Source: Setaria digitata
Taxonomy: Eukaryota > Nematoda > Chromadorea > Rhabditida > Setariidae
DNA: 64,000 nt
Assembly (NCBI GenBank): GCA_003640385.1
Contig: RCAB01000028.1
Coordinates: forward strand, 229,044 to 293,043
Reading direction: 5' to 3'
Shown here piece after piece: positions 43,601 to 57,386 of the stretch; the first letter of the stretch is position 1, and every line of letters starts with the position of its first letter. Position numbers and translations under genes: made by a program. The notes beneath the pieces are model-generated. The model ran no database searches. It saw only the letters and a list, made by a program, of their open reading frames with translations, and was not told where the DNA came from.

Positions 43601-44987
43601 TGAAAGACAGGTATGGCTAATTGTATTGTTATCTAATCTTAAAGTACTCAACAAATTAGCTCAATAACAAATTAGCTCAACCTACTCTGTTTAGGAGACA
43701 ATGGAAACGCCAATTTGCGTTACGGATTTAATAATTAGCAGATTTGGCGTCTTTTATCGCTTCGCTCCAATGCGATATTCCGATTTTCAAGATGAATCCG
43801 GAACGAAGAAACGTTTTACCATCACTAAAGGAAAATACTATTCCACCTATACAGTTATGTGCAGGACAAACGAAACTATGCCGTGCAACAGTATTCTTTT
43901 ATTTATTTGTCTGAAACAATTATCACTGGTTTATTGGCTATGCTAGTGATTGCTTGCTAGATATCAGTTATAGATGGTATAGTTTCTAGTCTAGTTAAAT
44001 GCTGCAAGTTAGCTGCAAGACAGTGATTCTGTGTTAAGCTAGAACGATCGAGAGAGCAGTTTTGAGTTATCTCTAACCGGAAGTTTACAGATGGAAATGA
44101 TCTGGCCGAACACTTACTTATCTATGCAATGCATGTTCACTCGAGAATACAAATTCCAGAACTTTATCATCAGTGCTCCAGACTTGGAAATGTAACAGCA
44201 GGCTCAGAACAATGCTCAACATCAGCAGGCTGCTATTTTTTCAAATATCAGAATAGAGACAAAAAACTGGTCGGTAAAATGTTTCCTATTATTACATGAT
44301 AAGGGTAGCAACAACTTTTTTTTTTTTGATAAGGACAATCAAAAATTAATTTCAGTTCACGAAAAGACAGTAAAATAGAAATCCTAGCTAGAATATTCCC
44401 TTCTCCTCTCTTCTTAGGTCTAATTCGTTTGTCCGTCAGAGGATTCTTTATGTGCTACTATTAATGAATGAATGATCCTTTCACATAGCATGGCATTGTT
44501 AGAAAACAGAAATAAGAATTCCAGTTAATGAGGAAACTGCTACCATATATGTGATGAGGAATGAATGGACGACTTTCATTGCAGTTCAAATTTTTAAATT
44601 TTGAGAAAATCCGTTTAAATATTCGTTCTAGGCTGGCTGTGTCGACGAGATACCAATGATAGTGAAAGCGTCTCCAGACTTGTCACCACTGGCATGGTGT
44701 TTTGAAATAACTAACCAGATGGAAAAGTACAAATGCAGAGCTTTCAAAGGAACTACCAGTTCAATAGCAAGCGGAATCTTGTGCTGCTGTCAGAAGGACT
44801 GCATAATGATGTCTGTACTTCTCGATTTTTTCCAATTAATCCTAAAGATCTCTCGGAATACAGCAAGTCTATTCCAGAACTTCAAAAAAACAGTCGAAGA
44901 AGACTAGATAGTAATCTGTACGAGAATGATCTAATACACTTTCAACTTGACATTTCTGTAGCACGCAAATGGGCTAACAGAAAATGA
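37626..44987 (+). CDS. Large secreted cysteine-rich multi-module protein (ET/Ly6-like modules), frame interrupted
   Basis: Exons: 37626-37662 (signal peptide), 38228-38268, 38525-38700, 38909-38996, 39515-39628, 39848-40197, 40198 to about 40520, about 40569-40840, 41666-41861, 41990 to about 42179, 43144-43273, 43461-43610, 43696 to about 43889, about 44092-44271, 44633-44987. Most junctions keep phase. Cysteine-rich segments recur and several end in CCC: EYFVLCCCWTNPFNC, IRIVCCCTGNLCID, GILCCCQKDC; others read YYCCKKCKKYK and YYKCSCNST. This resembles nematode ET-module or three-finger-type secreted proteins, but the match is by cysteine pattern only. Breaks: an in-frame TAA at 39995-39997 after CRFVS, a frame change at 40197-40198, and an apparent one at about 44790 where the tail VCTSRFFPINP is in another frame. 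It is either a decaying gene or needs a different model. Confidence 0.55.
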
Positions 44988-46826
44988 CCTTACAACCTAC
45001 TTGGATCCTTGTCAACTAAATTTCCTGTCATCAGCGTGATCATCAGACTGCTGATGAATGGTGCAAGAGTGTGATTATTGGGTTATTAGACTTGTTCATA
45101 TGTATGATCCACTCAAAATTACCGTCTGGCATATCAGTAGTAAAGGAAAATGAAAAGCAAGTTTTCAGAACTTGACCTATTTGCCATGACTAACAATCCG
45201 AGCCAAATCTTTTCCACTACACTGCTCTCCTGACTCTGAGTTAAGAAGCCTCGGAAACATAGCCTAGAATTTCTTGTTTGAAGTCATTATGACAAATACT
45301 ACTGCCATAAATTGCACATACCCTCTAATGTTGTTCACGTTTTAGGATGGAAGAAGCTGAATATGAATTCAATCCCCTCGAAACCAGCATTCTAAAGTGA
45401 TATAGAAACCATTTACTTCCCTTTCCTGCTGTTATTATTTTTATTTTCATCAAATTCTTTCATTTGTGTGGTTTAATTGTACCGTTATTAATGTTGCTTA
45501 CATAAAACCACATTCAAATCATGTCCAACTTCATCATTTTGAACAATTATGGCCCATTTGAATGCAACGATATGGCAAGGAGGAAACATCGTCGAGTAAA
45601 TCCTTAGACATTCTACCATATCCTTTTATTAATATTTTATCTGTAGATTAGATTAAGCAGCACGAATCAAATTTCGGTGGTGTTAAATCAAGTATGGGTG
45701 TGTCAAGAGGCAAAAGTACTACAGGTTTCGAGAAAGTCTGCCTAACAATCCGCATCAGATTGCAAATAATTTTGTGATCAAGTTTAATTACAGGTGTGTA
45801 CAAAATACATCAATAATATACAACTTCTGCTCAGCTTTGGTTCTCTTCCAAAAACGCTGCCTCTGTGATAAACTACAAAAGAAAGAAAATTCACCAGCCA
45901 AATTATTATGATACCATTTGCAAAAACAGAAAATGTAGGAACTGATAGCAGGAACAAAAATCATTTTATGAAGAAAAGAGTGAGGCAGTGAAACGCCAGG
46001 AAGGAAAACTTTCGCTTAGTTTAAAAGCTGCAACAAAATATAGATTATCATGAAATTTCCTAATCAAGTCATAAATTTAAAAATTAAAAGAACTAGTAGA
46101 TACACAATATTTTTAGCCACATCTAAAGCTTTTCGAGGAGTCCTGAGCATACAAGGTTCACGCATTAACATTTCAGATCAAACGGAAGACCTGCAAACAA
46201 TATTAAACACTAAGGTAAATAAAAAGTAAATTCAAAATTCAAGAAAAACGACAAAAAAGGCAAAAAAGTAGCAAAATCAAAAAAGTAGACAAGAAGATCC
46301 AAAAGAAAGTTGGAACTGCTAACTGTATACAAAGAAACTAGAAAAACTCACAAAATTTCTTAAAAAGTTAATCTGAACAAAAAGGAATGATTTGGGATGA
46401 AAACAGTGAGGATAAAAATTAAAACCAAATAAATAGTAAAGCCTAGGACAGCAAAAGCATGTTTTATTAGGTGAATCTTCAAAGACAACTTAGTTAACGT
46501 CCTAGCACTCAATAAGTACCATTTAGGAACCAGTTTTACAAACTGAAGTTAAGAACGCTTATATTGCAAGGAATGAGAAATAAATTATTACTTGACTTTT
46601 GTCAGATTACTTTACAGGTACCTTGTATTTATACAAATATCTTATAGGAATAATAAAGATAAAGAAATTTGCAGCTGGAAAGATCTAAAAAAAGGAAAGT
46701 ATATATAGTTGTCACCAACAAAACACGTCTTCAAAATAAATAAAACATAGTAATAAAGCAAACGAGACAGATGAAATCTCATCCACTAAAATTCGATTTA
46801 AGATGAACTTCCAATTCATTAATCAT
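44988..46826. other. Intergenic between convergent genes
   Basis: Downstream of both the cysteine-rich gene (+) and the TEX2-like gene (-). A 17-codon ORF behind TTTTAG (ATG 45347, stop 45398-45400) is the only exon-like item, and I do not support it as a gene. Confidence 0.35.
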
Positions 46827-49800
46827 TCAACAGTTGTAGCCGCCATTTAAAAGTTCATTACCACTCATTACGGGAACAATCAGATCATCCATATTGGGAC
46901 AAACTAAATTTTTCTCTAGCAGTAAACGAAGCTTATTTTCAATCCAGCTGGAAACAGTGCTCATATCCACCAATCTGTCGCCTACCTGTGGAACACTTCT
47001 AATAGAAAGTTCCGGTGGGGTACGAAATGCATACCTGAAATTCCCAATTTTCAAGTAAAAGTAAAAGAAAGTTTTTAGAAATTTATGAAAAGAGACTTCG
47101 AAAACAGAATTAGCAAAGTGCCAATAAGTTTGAATAAAAATTCCGATAATAATTCCTCATCAGCAAGACGACTCACCAAAGTCTATCAGACGGAGGTGGA
47201 GGCATGTTAACAGTCATTGTGCCCTCCAAACGTATTACGTCAACATTTAGCAATAAACGTGTCGATGATATACCTTCCATCATCTAAATTAAGATAAGTA
47301 TTTTCCATATATTTCCAGAAAATCCTGGAAATCTCGTCTAACAAAAAACAGAACAATAAAAATATGTTAAGCTGGCGTGTATTGAAAGAAAAGAAAGTGT
47401 CAAACGTGTACTGTCAGACCAAGTAACACGTTGAAGAGAAAGAATAAAAAGAAAATAGACTTGTATATTATACATTACCAAAAGTTTGAGAACAGCACAA
47501 ATGAATAACAAGGATAAAGGTGCACTATTTTTATACAAACATAAGAAATTAAAACCACTAAAAATTCAATAAGCATAACCATAGCAGTTCACTTGAAGGC
47601 TGTTATACGAAAAGGAAAACACACCTTTTTCACAGGTTTCAGTTCGGAAGCACCTTGAAATATATTGCTGCTAGCTATTTTATCGACCACATTCAATAAC
47701 CTTTTACCTGTACTTTCTTTAGTAATCGAAGCTCTACAAAAATTTTTTTTCCCCAAGGAATTAAGCATAAGACATCCATCCCGGAATGTCAGTGCTAAAA
47801 TTAAGCTTGAAAATGATAATGACTTGAATACACTGAGAACAGGATCACTCTGGATGCTTAAACAAACTAACTTTTCCATTTTGGAACCGAAATCTTCATC
47901 TGGACTGCTTTCTGGAGATTCAGGCAAGTCTGAGTCGGAATAACGATGAGCGCGCATTGGTATTTTCATTTTGTTAATCTAAATTCGAAATTATCGTTTC
48001 ATCTATATTTTAAATTTTACAAATTTAAAAATTCACAAAAAATTATATTCGGAAAAATTAAATTTTCATACTTAAAAATTAATTTTTTACTGTGGACATC
48101 ACTTCAAACAGTACCTCCTTGCGCATACCATTCTTGTCTATACCTCCTTTCAGTTTCATTAAGTTGACTTTTGTTTCCAATGTTAAGTGAATTCTGCCGC
48201 GATATTTCAGCTAGAACAAAAAACATTTTTTCTTATTACACCGTGCAAAACATTGCAATCCAATAAAGTCTGGTCTATAAACATCCTGATTCTGTCAAAA
48301 CATAAAAAAAATATATGAATGTGTTAAATTAAAGAAAGAAAAAATGTCCAAATATGAATGAATTTTATCTTCATTATAACTGGAATATACAAAAAATACC
48401 TCAAAATCAATCCAAAGTCCCCAGTCATCAAGAATAGGTGAATGAACAGCTATAATTTCAGGTGGTGTAGTGCCAAAATCCAAATTCGAGAGCTCCAGTG
48501 TTTCAATAAAGTATGGTAACTGAAAGCAAACAATACAACCTCAACAGTTGGATGTGACAGAATCTGCATAAATAATTAATACTTCGAATAAAAAATATGA
48601 AAGAGTTTTTGCACTATATTCAACTGGTATAAGAAATCTTCAATAGATTTCTAATTCTTCAGTCATGACCCTCCAAATGCTACTTGATAACAAAACCTTG
48701 TTTAAAACCATGCTTATTTATATCATGTTTTTTCAACACTGCGCATTTTTACACGGTAACATGAAAGCTATATTACATTAACTGTAAACTAACATGAAGA
48801 GTAGCTAATTTCGACTGAATTTTGTCCTGAACTTGTTTACACCAATACACATCACGACAAAAATCATAAAATATTCTGAAATACATTTGCACTATTACAG
48901 GGCTACCACAGATTCCCGCTTTCTGAGTAATGATATTGATACACAGCTGCTTCACTTTAAGTGAAATGATGAATCAGTCATTCATTTCATAAAAATTTCC
49001 CATGTATGTCTTAAAATAATTGTTTAAGCCAAAGAATCAAACGACATAAAAGAGGACGAATTAAGTGCACAACTCCAATCATATTACGGAGGAACAACGT
49101 AATTCAAACCTAGCAGCTAAGGCGTTTACAGACATAACAAGTTGTGAATCGGTGTCAGCTTTTCCTGGATTCCATTTGTTACGTCCCAGATCCATGTAAA
49201 TAACATCGCTCAGCGTTCGTTTCTCGTTCGTTTTGTGTGGAATTTTGAGAAGTTCATCAATACATCTACGCATAAAGCAATGAATCAGATTTCCAAATAA
49301 AAAATCGACAATTAACAAAGGATTGTTCTCTTGGAAATAATAGCCATTCAAGTAAATAAGGAATTAAAAAAGATCCAAACTTTTTAAACTGTACGCGATT
49401 GCTGATGTAAAGAAAATATTCCATATTCAATTTCGACGACTTTGACCCTGTGGACGATGAAGGAAGCGAAAAACGACGATCTAGTAAAACTTCTCCCAGA
49501 TCACTTGCTGAGCGCTAGAATGTTTTCTATATTAAGGATTTCTGACTACTTCGCACTATTATTTTTAATAGGATTATTTAACTCATCATAGTAACTATAC
49601 AGAGTTGTCATCAAATAATGAAAAAGTTGGCTCATATTGTCTATTTATTGGTATTCACTTAAAAAATATTTTGGTTAAATTATTAGAACTACTTGTTTAA
49701 AGCTTGTGCAGTAGTGGCTGATACCATACCGTATATACGTAAAATAAATTTAAAAAAATCATTTAAATTAACCATTACTTTTGCAGCTTTTGTGCTGTAC

Positions 49801-52800
49801 TGACTACACGCTTCTCGTAATCTATAATGATTCATTTATCAATGTAAGGGAAAAAATGTCCAAGCAGTTAACTAAATAATTAACTGATAAATAATTATTA
49901 TCTAAGTACCAAACTTAAAGTGCAAGCAATGATACCGAGTCAATAACAAGTCAATGATGTCTAACTGATATTATCAATAATACTAACCACGCAAATCCAC
50001 GTGCCAATCATTCATGCAATCTTTTTATTCTACATATAAATATTAGGAAACATGACAATCAAATCTTAGTAATTTCCTCTCATTATTAATTAGAATGTCC
50101 TCAAAGAATTATAAAATTACCTATGAAACCAGCGTTCCTTTTCTCTCGCGCTACGAACGAAAAAATATAAATTTCGGCCTTGACCACAATCACATTCGCC
50201 GGAGAGTGAGACTTCTAAATTTTCTTGACCACTTTTTGTGCAGAGATCACATTCTGTAAATTTGATGCGTTCTGTATAAATGTGAGAACTTAAGCAATAT
50301 GTGCATTTCTTCAATCATATAAATTCCAAAAAAGAAATGCAAAGAGATCGCGAAAAAAGTTCCACAACAACTGAAGAATACTTGAATAATCAAAAAGAAG
50401 CAATTCAGTCTTTCTAAAACTAGGCAATTCATTTAACCAATCACTTGACCGATAAAACAGAACAACAAACAACTAGCATCATGAGTTTCATTCGAAGTTG
50501 ATGCACAAATGTGCTCTCCACATAGTAACTAGGCAGCTCAATAATTAAAAATGTTTTTAGATAGATATTATAGAATATTAAACATTTTGAGGAAGACATA
50601 CGAGATTCGCTGTCGGAGCTCTCTTGTGAAATATACTCCACAGTACTTCCACATATTATTTCTACTAATTCTGATGACCTAAAACCAAACTTCACACATC
50701 AATTTTTGAAAATTGTGGAGGGGAATTGAGAATATCTGGTTACAAATTAAGATAAGAAAAATGAGTTCAAATATGTGGACAGGAGATTGTATTAATGAGA
50801 AAATTAAAATTGCCTAACATAAATTTAAAAAACTCAATTCGACTGAGAATACAAAATATAGAATCCTAAATTCCTGAAATTATTTACAAAAAATATTGCC
50901 TCACAAAATAACTTAGAGCAACTACATTTCAAGATTTCAACTTTGCTTTTGCAGTTTTCATATACAGAATATACCTCATTCTCTGCTTTTTCCTAGCTAG
51001 TTGATGTTCAATAGAATCACATTCCTCATCATCGGATGATGCTGATTTCGCTAATTCAATCTCTTCATTCATAGAAAATGATCGTCGAAGAGATGAAAAA
51101 CCAGATATTTCACTATTTCTGGAAGCTAAGCGAATATGTATAGGGTATTTACGACTCCACCAACGCCTTCTCGCCAAACGCTTCGGTCGCAGTGTGACCT
51201 AAACATATTACACGAACTACTGAGAAATAATCGAATTTTAAATTAAAATATGAAGGCTGTATAAGACTGTGTAAAAACGAAATTCGAGAAATTACGAAAT
51301 GACAGAAAAGTTTCAGCAATTATGACGAAATTACATTACCGTAGCTCCAGTTAAATTGTATATACTTTGACTCGAAATTGCTGGTTCCGCTTCTGTTAGT
51401 GTTGGATCAATGTGAAAAGCATGCTTAAGAACAGCTCGTTCTGGACGTGAAATGCGCAATAAATTACCATCAAGACGTACAAGTACCGTTTGGGCATTAT
51501 TAACATGATAAGTCGATGAATCATACCTTCCACGAAGCTCATTCATCCATCCCTATGAAGGCCACTTCATTACTTCCGAATATAATGTTACCTGTGCTAT
51601 CACCGGCAAAACGACCAACTTTATATATGTATATATATGTAAACTATTAGCCGCTCAAAAAATGAAAAAAAACAATATCACTGATTTAGTCTGAAATGAG
51701 TATGACAGCTTTAAGGAACTAAAAAAAAAGGAAGTGGAGTTAAAACTAAAGAAAAAAAAAGAATTCAATTAAGTTATAAACATAGTGTAAAAAAAAAACT
51801 GAAAATAGCAGGATGAACCTTATATACTTCATTTTTTGGAGTTTTCTGATCTTTAAGCTCTTCAGATATATTTAAAGCGACATTTCTTGATACGGAGAGA
51901 TTTCTGCTTACCGGTCCGGATACGAAAAAATATAGGAAACACATAAATGAAATGTGCAGTCCCCAAAGAAAGCCACTTATGAAACCTGGAAAAAAGTTGG
52001 TTACAGAAAGTTAACAATAAAAGAATTATAAACCCATAATTAATTAATCAGTAGAATCTTTAGCGACACTGTAATCCACAGAAAAAAGTTATAGAATACA
52101 GTCTCTTATACCTATTTTTTTTGCTGACTATATGTAATCACAATAAATTCAATAGTAAGAAAGCGAACCCGGAAAAAGAATAGAGAATGCAAAAAGTACA
52201 AGCGAACATACGACACGAAATCGCAAAAAAGGCAAGATTTGAAGCCTGAAATGATAAATTACCTCTATATTCGTACAGAAGTATTCTCCTGTAATAATAT
52301 CATCCGGAATGTCAGTCTGTAATAAAAAACGTAACTGCAGAGTTTTGGTTACACAATATAGATTCTAAATCTCTGTAAGTATAATAGGACTGTAATAACA
52401 TAACAATAAAACAGTAAACCTTACTTCTTGATCAAAGGTTGAAATAACCATGGCTGATCAAGCTTAACAGCTCTGTCGCTTTCACCATCAACTCCTCTGC
52501 ACGTATGAAACCAGTCCAAAAACGATGACGACTGAGTAAGAGAAACCTAGAAAAAAGTGCTAACTGGCTTTTACAATAACTGATAACGATTTTGTTTTGA
52601 AGGAAGCCCAGAATTCTATTTCTCAGGGGTTAAAGCAGGATAACAAAAACAAACAAAAAAACTCAAGTCTCTCCACTGTAATATAACGGAGTCAAAACAC
52701 CAATTAATTCAAGAAGGAACAATATATTCTTTTTTTTTTTTTAGAAAGATAAAAGGAAAAAAACCTTGTTTGATGGGGAGCACTTCGTCGTTTCATCACT

Positions 52801-54163
52801 GTTCCTGCTTTGCACATCAATTTCCGTTTCATTTGCACAAAGTGCATCCTGGCCGACAGTGATTACTTCATTATTTCCTTCAAGCGAGTCAATATCTTCT
52901 GAAAAGACCATCTCATGCTTCAAAGAATCATTGCTGCTCAGAGTGCTTTAACAAATATGGTCGCATGCAATTTCAAATTTCATTCTTAAACATATGTGTT
53001 AGTGGACCAAAATATGTACTTATATCTTTTTTGTTCTTATGTGAATACATCAGCTGACGCCCTTTATTCCTAGCTTTGTCGAAGATGACACTTAGTCGAG
53101 ACACATTTTCAACTCGAAATGACGAATCACTGGAACTAACTGAATCACGATCACTAGTTCTTGCATTACGTAATTCATTCAGCTGAAATAGAAATTATGA
53201 ATTTAAGAGTCAGAATGCGAGAAAAAGAATAATAGCAGCTATCTCATTCGGCATTCGTTAGCTCTTGAAACTGCGCAACAAAAAGTTCTACAATATCTTC
53301 AAAAATCAAACTATATAGTGGTGTCTCCCGCCTATTTGTTTTTACTTCTCTCATTGTTTCATTATTCATTATATCTTAATGAATACACCTTAATCAATTT
53401 CAAATACTCTATAAAAAGCAGCTGCGGAGATAGAAAATTTTCCAGGCGAAATACAGACTTTTAAAAGTATTCTTTTTAAGAAAAGTAGTTATAGCATTCA
53501 AATCGGTTTAAAAAGCTAATCAGTAATCGCCGCTTTGAAGCTACCAGTACTCTTTAGTTCCAATCCTCATTTCGATTTAAAATACATNCTAATCAGTAAA
53601 AGCTAATCAGTAATTTAAAAAGCTAATCAGTAGTTTGAAGCTACCAGTACTCTTTAGTTCCAATCCTCATTTCGATTTAAAATACATTTGAAAATTTAAT
53701 AAAAGACATCACTCTAAAGACATACAACATGCAGTAAAACATCTGTTCTCCTTTATACATTTTCTCTAGAAACTCTAAGGCATCAACTTCTTTTCAAAAT
53801 TTAGAATAATGATCGGAAGATGAAGTCTCGGTACAGTCATCTACACAATTCTCTACTATACAAAGTTACTTTTTTTCAGAATTAAATAAGGAAAGTATTT
53901 TGATGAGTTATTATAATAAATCATTAAAATACTTTCCTCACCTATTATTCAGTTCTTCAATTTACCTCACAATATTTTGCAAAAACGAGTATGTTACTCT
54001 TGTTATTAGTTTGATTAACAGCTTAACGGTTCTCCACGAATGACAAAAAATTCTTTACTTGAGCAGAACCAGCTGTTGGAAGTTTCCTCTTTACCGTTTT
54101 TATAATTTCATTTTCCAGACTGAATGAAGCAATTGAATCACTATCGCAGTCACTTATTCTTTG
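46827..54163 (-). CDS. TEX2-type SMP-domain lipid-transfer protein (5' end not found)
   Basis: Exons, 5' to 3': 54095-54163, 53020-53182, 52765 to about 52948, 52425-52546, (gap), 52169-52245, 51819-51985, 51340-51552, 50975-51198, 50602-50678, 50121-50271, 49779-49821, 49381-49514, 49110-49265, 48794-48875, 48400-48519, 48115-48210, 47625-47978, 47177-47283, 46827-47034. From 52245 to the stop all phases close. Domains in order: Ser/Asp-rich N-terminus; a membrane segment (FLRFRVVCSLVLFAFSILF, FLWGLHISFMCFLYFF); a PH-like region (VYK, GWMNELRGRYDSSTYH, VTLRPKR, then NLYFFVRSAREKERWFH); and an SMP domain (ARIFYDFCRDVYW, LDFGTTPPEI, GLWIDFEV, LEGTMTVNMPPPPSDRLW, CPNMDDLI). TEX2 proteins sit at ER contact sites and move lipids. 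The junctions at 52948/53020 and 52246/52425 do not phase, so small exons are missing there, and the true start lies further right. Confidence 0.85.
53534..53687. repeat. Direct repeat of 54 bp around a single N
   Basis: Copies 53534-53587 and 53634-53687 are identical in the bases I compared. The N at 53588 follows the first copy, and the spacer repeats AGCTAATCAGTA several times. This lies in an intron of the TEX2-like gene and looks like an assembly join. Confidence 0.85.
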
Positions 54164-57004
54164 CTAAAAAGTAAGATGAATAACTTCTCCACAATAAGAT
54201 TACTCTTTCCACCGCTTCTTCTGTTCATTTAATATAGTAATGAATACTCTTCTTTCAAAATGCTATCCCTAATTTTACAAATTCTTGGAAATTTGTCGAA
54301 TGACATCATTTAAACCGTACGGATAATGAAAGAAATCACAGAAAAAAGAAATACAAGCTGATCGAAAGATGAAATCATAGTGCGACCAGTACAGTTTATC
54401 TATAGAATTTTCCTCCAGTGAGCATCACTCATCAAATTTATCCACGTCTTGAAGAGAAAGGAGAGAGATTTTCGAACAGAGAATTAATTATTCCTAAAAT
54501 CGGTAGTACTATTCAAGAAACCAGACAATCATCAATTATTAACTTTTATAACTAACCAGGTATTACTGTACAGAAAGTCCTTGCTACATTAACATTTCCA
54601 TCAAATAACAAGTTTTACTTAAAGGAAGCTTAGAATAACAATTCGATAAATCTAACCCCAAAAATATGTTCACAGTTTTTCAAATTTCAATAATTAAAAG
54701 TTAAAAAAGTGAAAGAGATATTCCGTAGGACGTAACGAGAGACACAAAGCGCATTTGTAAGGCAGTTCAGTCCTGATATAAACAATAGCAACAAAAATTG
54801 AATAGCTCAGTCTAGAAAACATACTTAGTAACGAACCTCAAAATAGTAATACACTGTTGGATATCAGTGTTCCTAGCGATTTTTAAAGCTGTTCATAAAA
54901 GTAACTATCAAGAGTCATGAAATTCAAAAAATATAAGAAAACGAATTTTCAAAGAAAAGTCTTTTAACCATCCTTTTGTAAATAATGAAAAACAAAAACT
55001 GTTTCATATTAATTAATGAAAACAACGAATAAATGAACAAATCGAAGTGTCGGCTGATAAGAAATAAAAATAACAAATAGAAAAATTATAATGTCTGGCT
55101 CCTATAATTTACCGCTCGATTATTTTTTAAGCACCAAAAATTAATGACATTTTAAATGAGATATGGCGGTGACTCATTTTGAAAATAATTGCATAAAGTT
55201 AAGGGAAAGTTCATAATATCTTGGGAATCATTTAGTGTTGTTAAAAAGAAACTTTAAACAAACAGATTCAAATAACTGCGAAATTGTAGCAAAAACCATT
55301 TGAAAAGAACGTTTAATTAGAGCGTATTTAAAATCATATCTAATTAAAAAATATTTAAAACTCTGTCTTCTTCAGTAGCAAACACGTTTTGTAAAAGAGA
55401 CAAAACACTACTATTTAGTCACATTATTTATATAGAAATTTTAGTCATGAAGTAAAACTTCTTTCTCTCATATACCTTTCACCTTTAAAGTTATACTCTC
55501 TCAGAAGACCAACAAACAGAATAGTGTACAACAGGAAGAAAAAACGATGCGCTAAATTTCTCTTTCTTCAACATAAATTTAAAAAAGGTTTCACTACGGT
55601 CCACATATTCATAATATTACAAAGAATGATTTGACTCGAGCAAAAAGTTGAACAGGTCATTTCAAAAAGTAGTGAATAGCAGTATGTTCGAGAATCCTAT
55701 AGAGATGGTGAAAAAGTATCAGCTATGGAAATAAATCGATAATGATACTGGGCTCACCGATAAAAACTGATGCGGTCTTGAAAGCTTTCGATGCTCAGGA
55801 GTCCGGTTTTTGTCATCAATTTTTCCTAATTGGTCGAATTCACTTGTGAAAACTGATGAATTACTGAACGAAACAGCAAATCGACCACTGTCCTCTAGGA
55901 TATCAGTTTCAAATTTAATATATAATAAAAGAGGATTCTATGCAAAACGAAAAGTTGTGAGAGCAGTGGAAATTTCTACATCAAGAACAATTCAAAGAAT
56001 GCAACTCATAAAGCTTAATTTAATTATAAATGCTTACCGCTGTCATCACTGTGATGTGACAACGAAAGTTGGGATTCTGAGAGTCCTTTTGCTACTGAGA
56101 ATTTTACAGTTGGAATTCCTGAAGATTTGAATAAATTTTTGAGAGGGAGATAGACAATCAATTCAGTTTGTTGCAATTATTTCAATCGTAATTGTTACTT
56201 GATCCTAACTTAATTACTCGTTTTTGCAACCCTAAATATTCTCATCCTTTATAATAAACCGCTCTTCATCCTACAGTATTCCCATAACTTATTAAGCTGC
56301 AGATAGTTACCAGGAAAATAAAAATTTGAATCATTAAGAGAACCAAAACTACCAACAAAGAATAAATGAAAAATGTAATCAAAATATTAATTAAATTCCC
56401 GTCCATTTGCATGAAGTTCAAACTTCTTCCCACATTATTCCAGAGAAAATTCCGAAACAGCTCAGCTGACTCAAATACAAAACTAGATTCAAATCACAAA
56501 ATGATCGGTATCCAATCAAATATTCAATATGATTCACTCCACAAAATGATTATCAAGCCTTTTTCAACCAGCTTTTTCCATCATATTAACTCTGCATTAC
56601 TCACCAACACTAAATCGATAACTAAAAAACCAGAATTAATGAATTACAGAATTATCATTATGTAAGTAAACTACAGGTGATTTCATCAATTTCTGCAAAA
56701 ATAAAAAGAGGAAGGAATCAGAGGAGGGAGTTCATCATCTTGGGAGTGATTTAGATTAGAAAAAAGAAGGAAAGATAAAACATACTGCTAATTCTCTGTG
56801 CCCTTTTCCTGTAATAAATCTTGTCTTCACAGGGATTCATCAACCTGAAATCATTCGTTTTTAATATTAACTCCTGTTAACAACTACCGAGATAGCCTCA
56901 ATATTCAGATGCAAATACCCACGCAAGGCGTTTCGTAAAAAACTTCTAGTTCTAAAAACTTTTTTAAAAACTTTCAAAAAATCTAATAAAAGGCTTCTCT
57001 CTAA
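54164..57004. other. TEX2 5' region and intergenic
   Basis: The missing start of the TEX2-like gene should lie here. Two long-looking + strand ORFs (near 55810-56130 and 56366-56665) have AT-driven composition and no family features, although the second ends at a consensus donor (GTAAGTAAAC near 56660). Confidence 0.35.
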
Positions 57005-57333
57005 GACACGACACACAGCAATCACGCAGTGACGGCAATAGTCCTGCGGTTCTTCAAATCAAATGCGAATTCTATTTCCATTGTTTCGACTGAGACAACA
57101 AATTTTACACTGTGGCCGTCCTGCAACTCATGTGGAAATCCCGTCCGGTGTGTTCAGGTCCGCAATGTGATGACTTGTTCATAGATTAAAGAAGAATCTG
57201 TGATTAAACTGCCTTGTCCGCCAAGTTGCTCCATCTATTTAATTGCTTTTCAGTATACTGTAATCTAGGTGATACTTCTGACGGAGAATGTTTAAGATCT
57301 GTGTTGATATTCAGTGTATATCCATTTAACTGA
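57005..57333 (+). CDS. Thrombospondin type 1-like domain, C-terminal exons of a secreted protein
   Basis: An open block 57005-57184 contains TNFTLWPSCNSCGNPVRC then VQVRNVMTC, a W..C..CG..R pattern like a TSP1 repeat. After a plausible intron with donor near 57176 (GTTCAT) and acceptor TTTTCAG at 57247-57253, a second block (57254-57333) reads YCNLGDTSDGECLRS and stops at TGA 57331-57333. A phase 1 join fits both. Upstream exons, including a signal peptide, were not found. TSP1 domains are extracellular adhesion or matrix modules; the exact function is unknown. Its stop lies only 53 bases before the next gene's ATG. Confidence 0.5.
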
Positions 57334-57372
57334 GCAGAAGAAAGTAAACGACTAACAAAGAAAGTAAACAAT

Positions 57373-57378
57373 TTTCAG
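57373..57378 (+). promoter_or_regulatory. Intercistronic trans-splice acceptor candidate
   Basis: TTTTCAG ends at 57378, eight bases before the ATG of the bL27m gene and about 40 bases after the upstream stop. An interval this short is what a spliced-leader-resolved operon would show. Confidence 0.45.
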
Positions 57379-57386
57379 GTGGGTCG

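Noticed and set aside
45347..45400. 17-codon ORF (MEEAEYEFNPL..) behind TTTTAG
   Set aside because: Might be a last exon of the cysteine-rich gene, but no preceding donor joins it in phase.
55810..56130. 106-codon plus-strand ORF
   Set aside because: Lys/Ile/Leu-heavy composition expected from AT-rich DNA, no splice context, no family features.
56366..56665. 99-codon plus-strand ORF ending at a good donor
   Set aside because: Could be an upstream exon of the TSP1-like gene, but the composition is AT-driven and no phase-consistent link was found.
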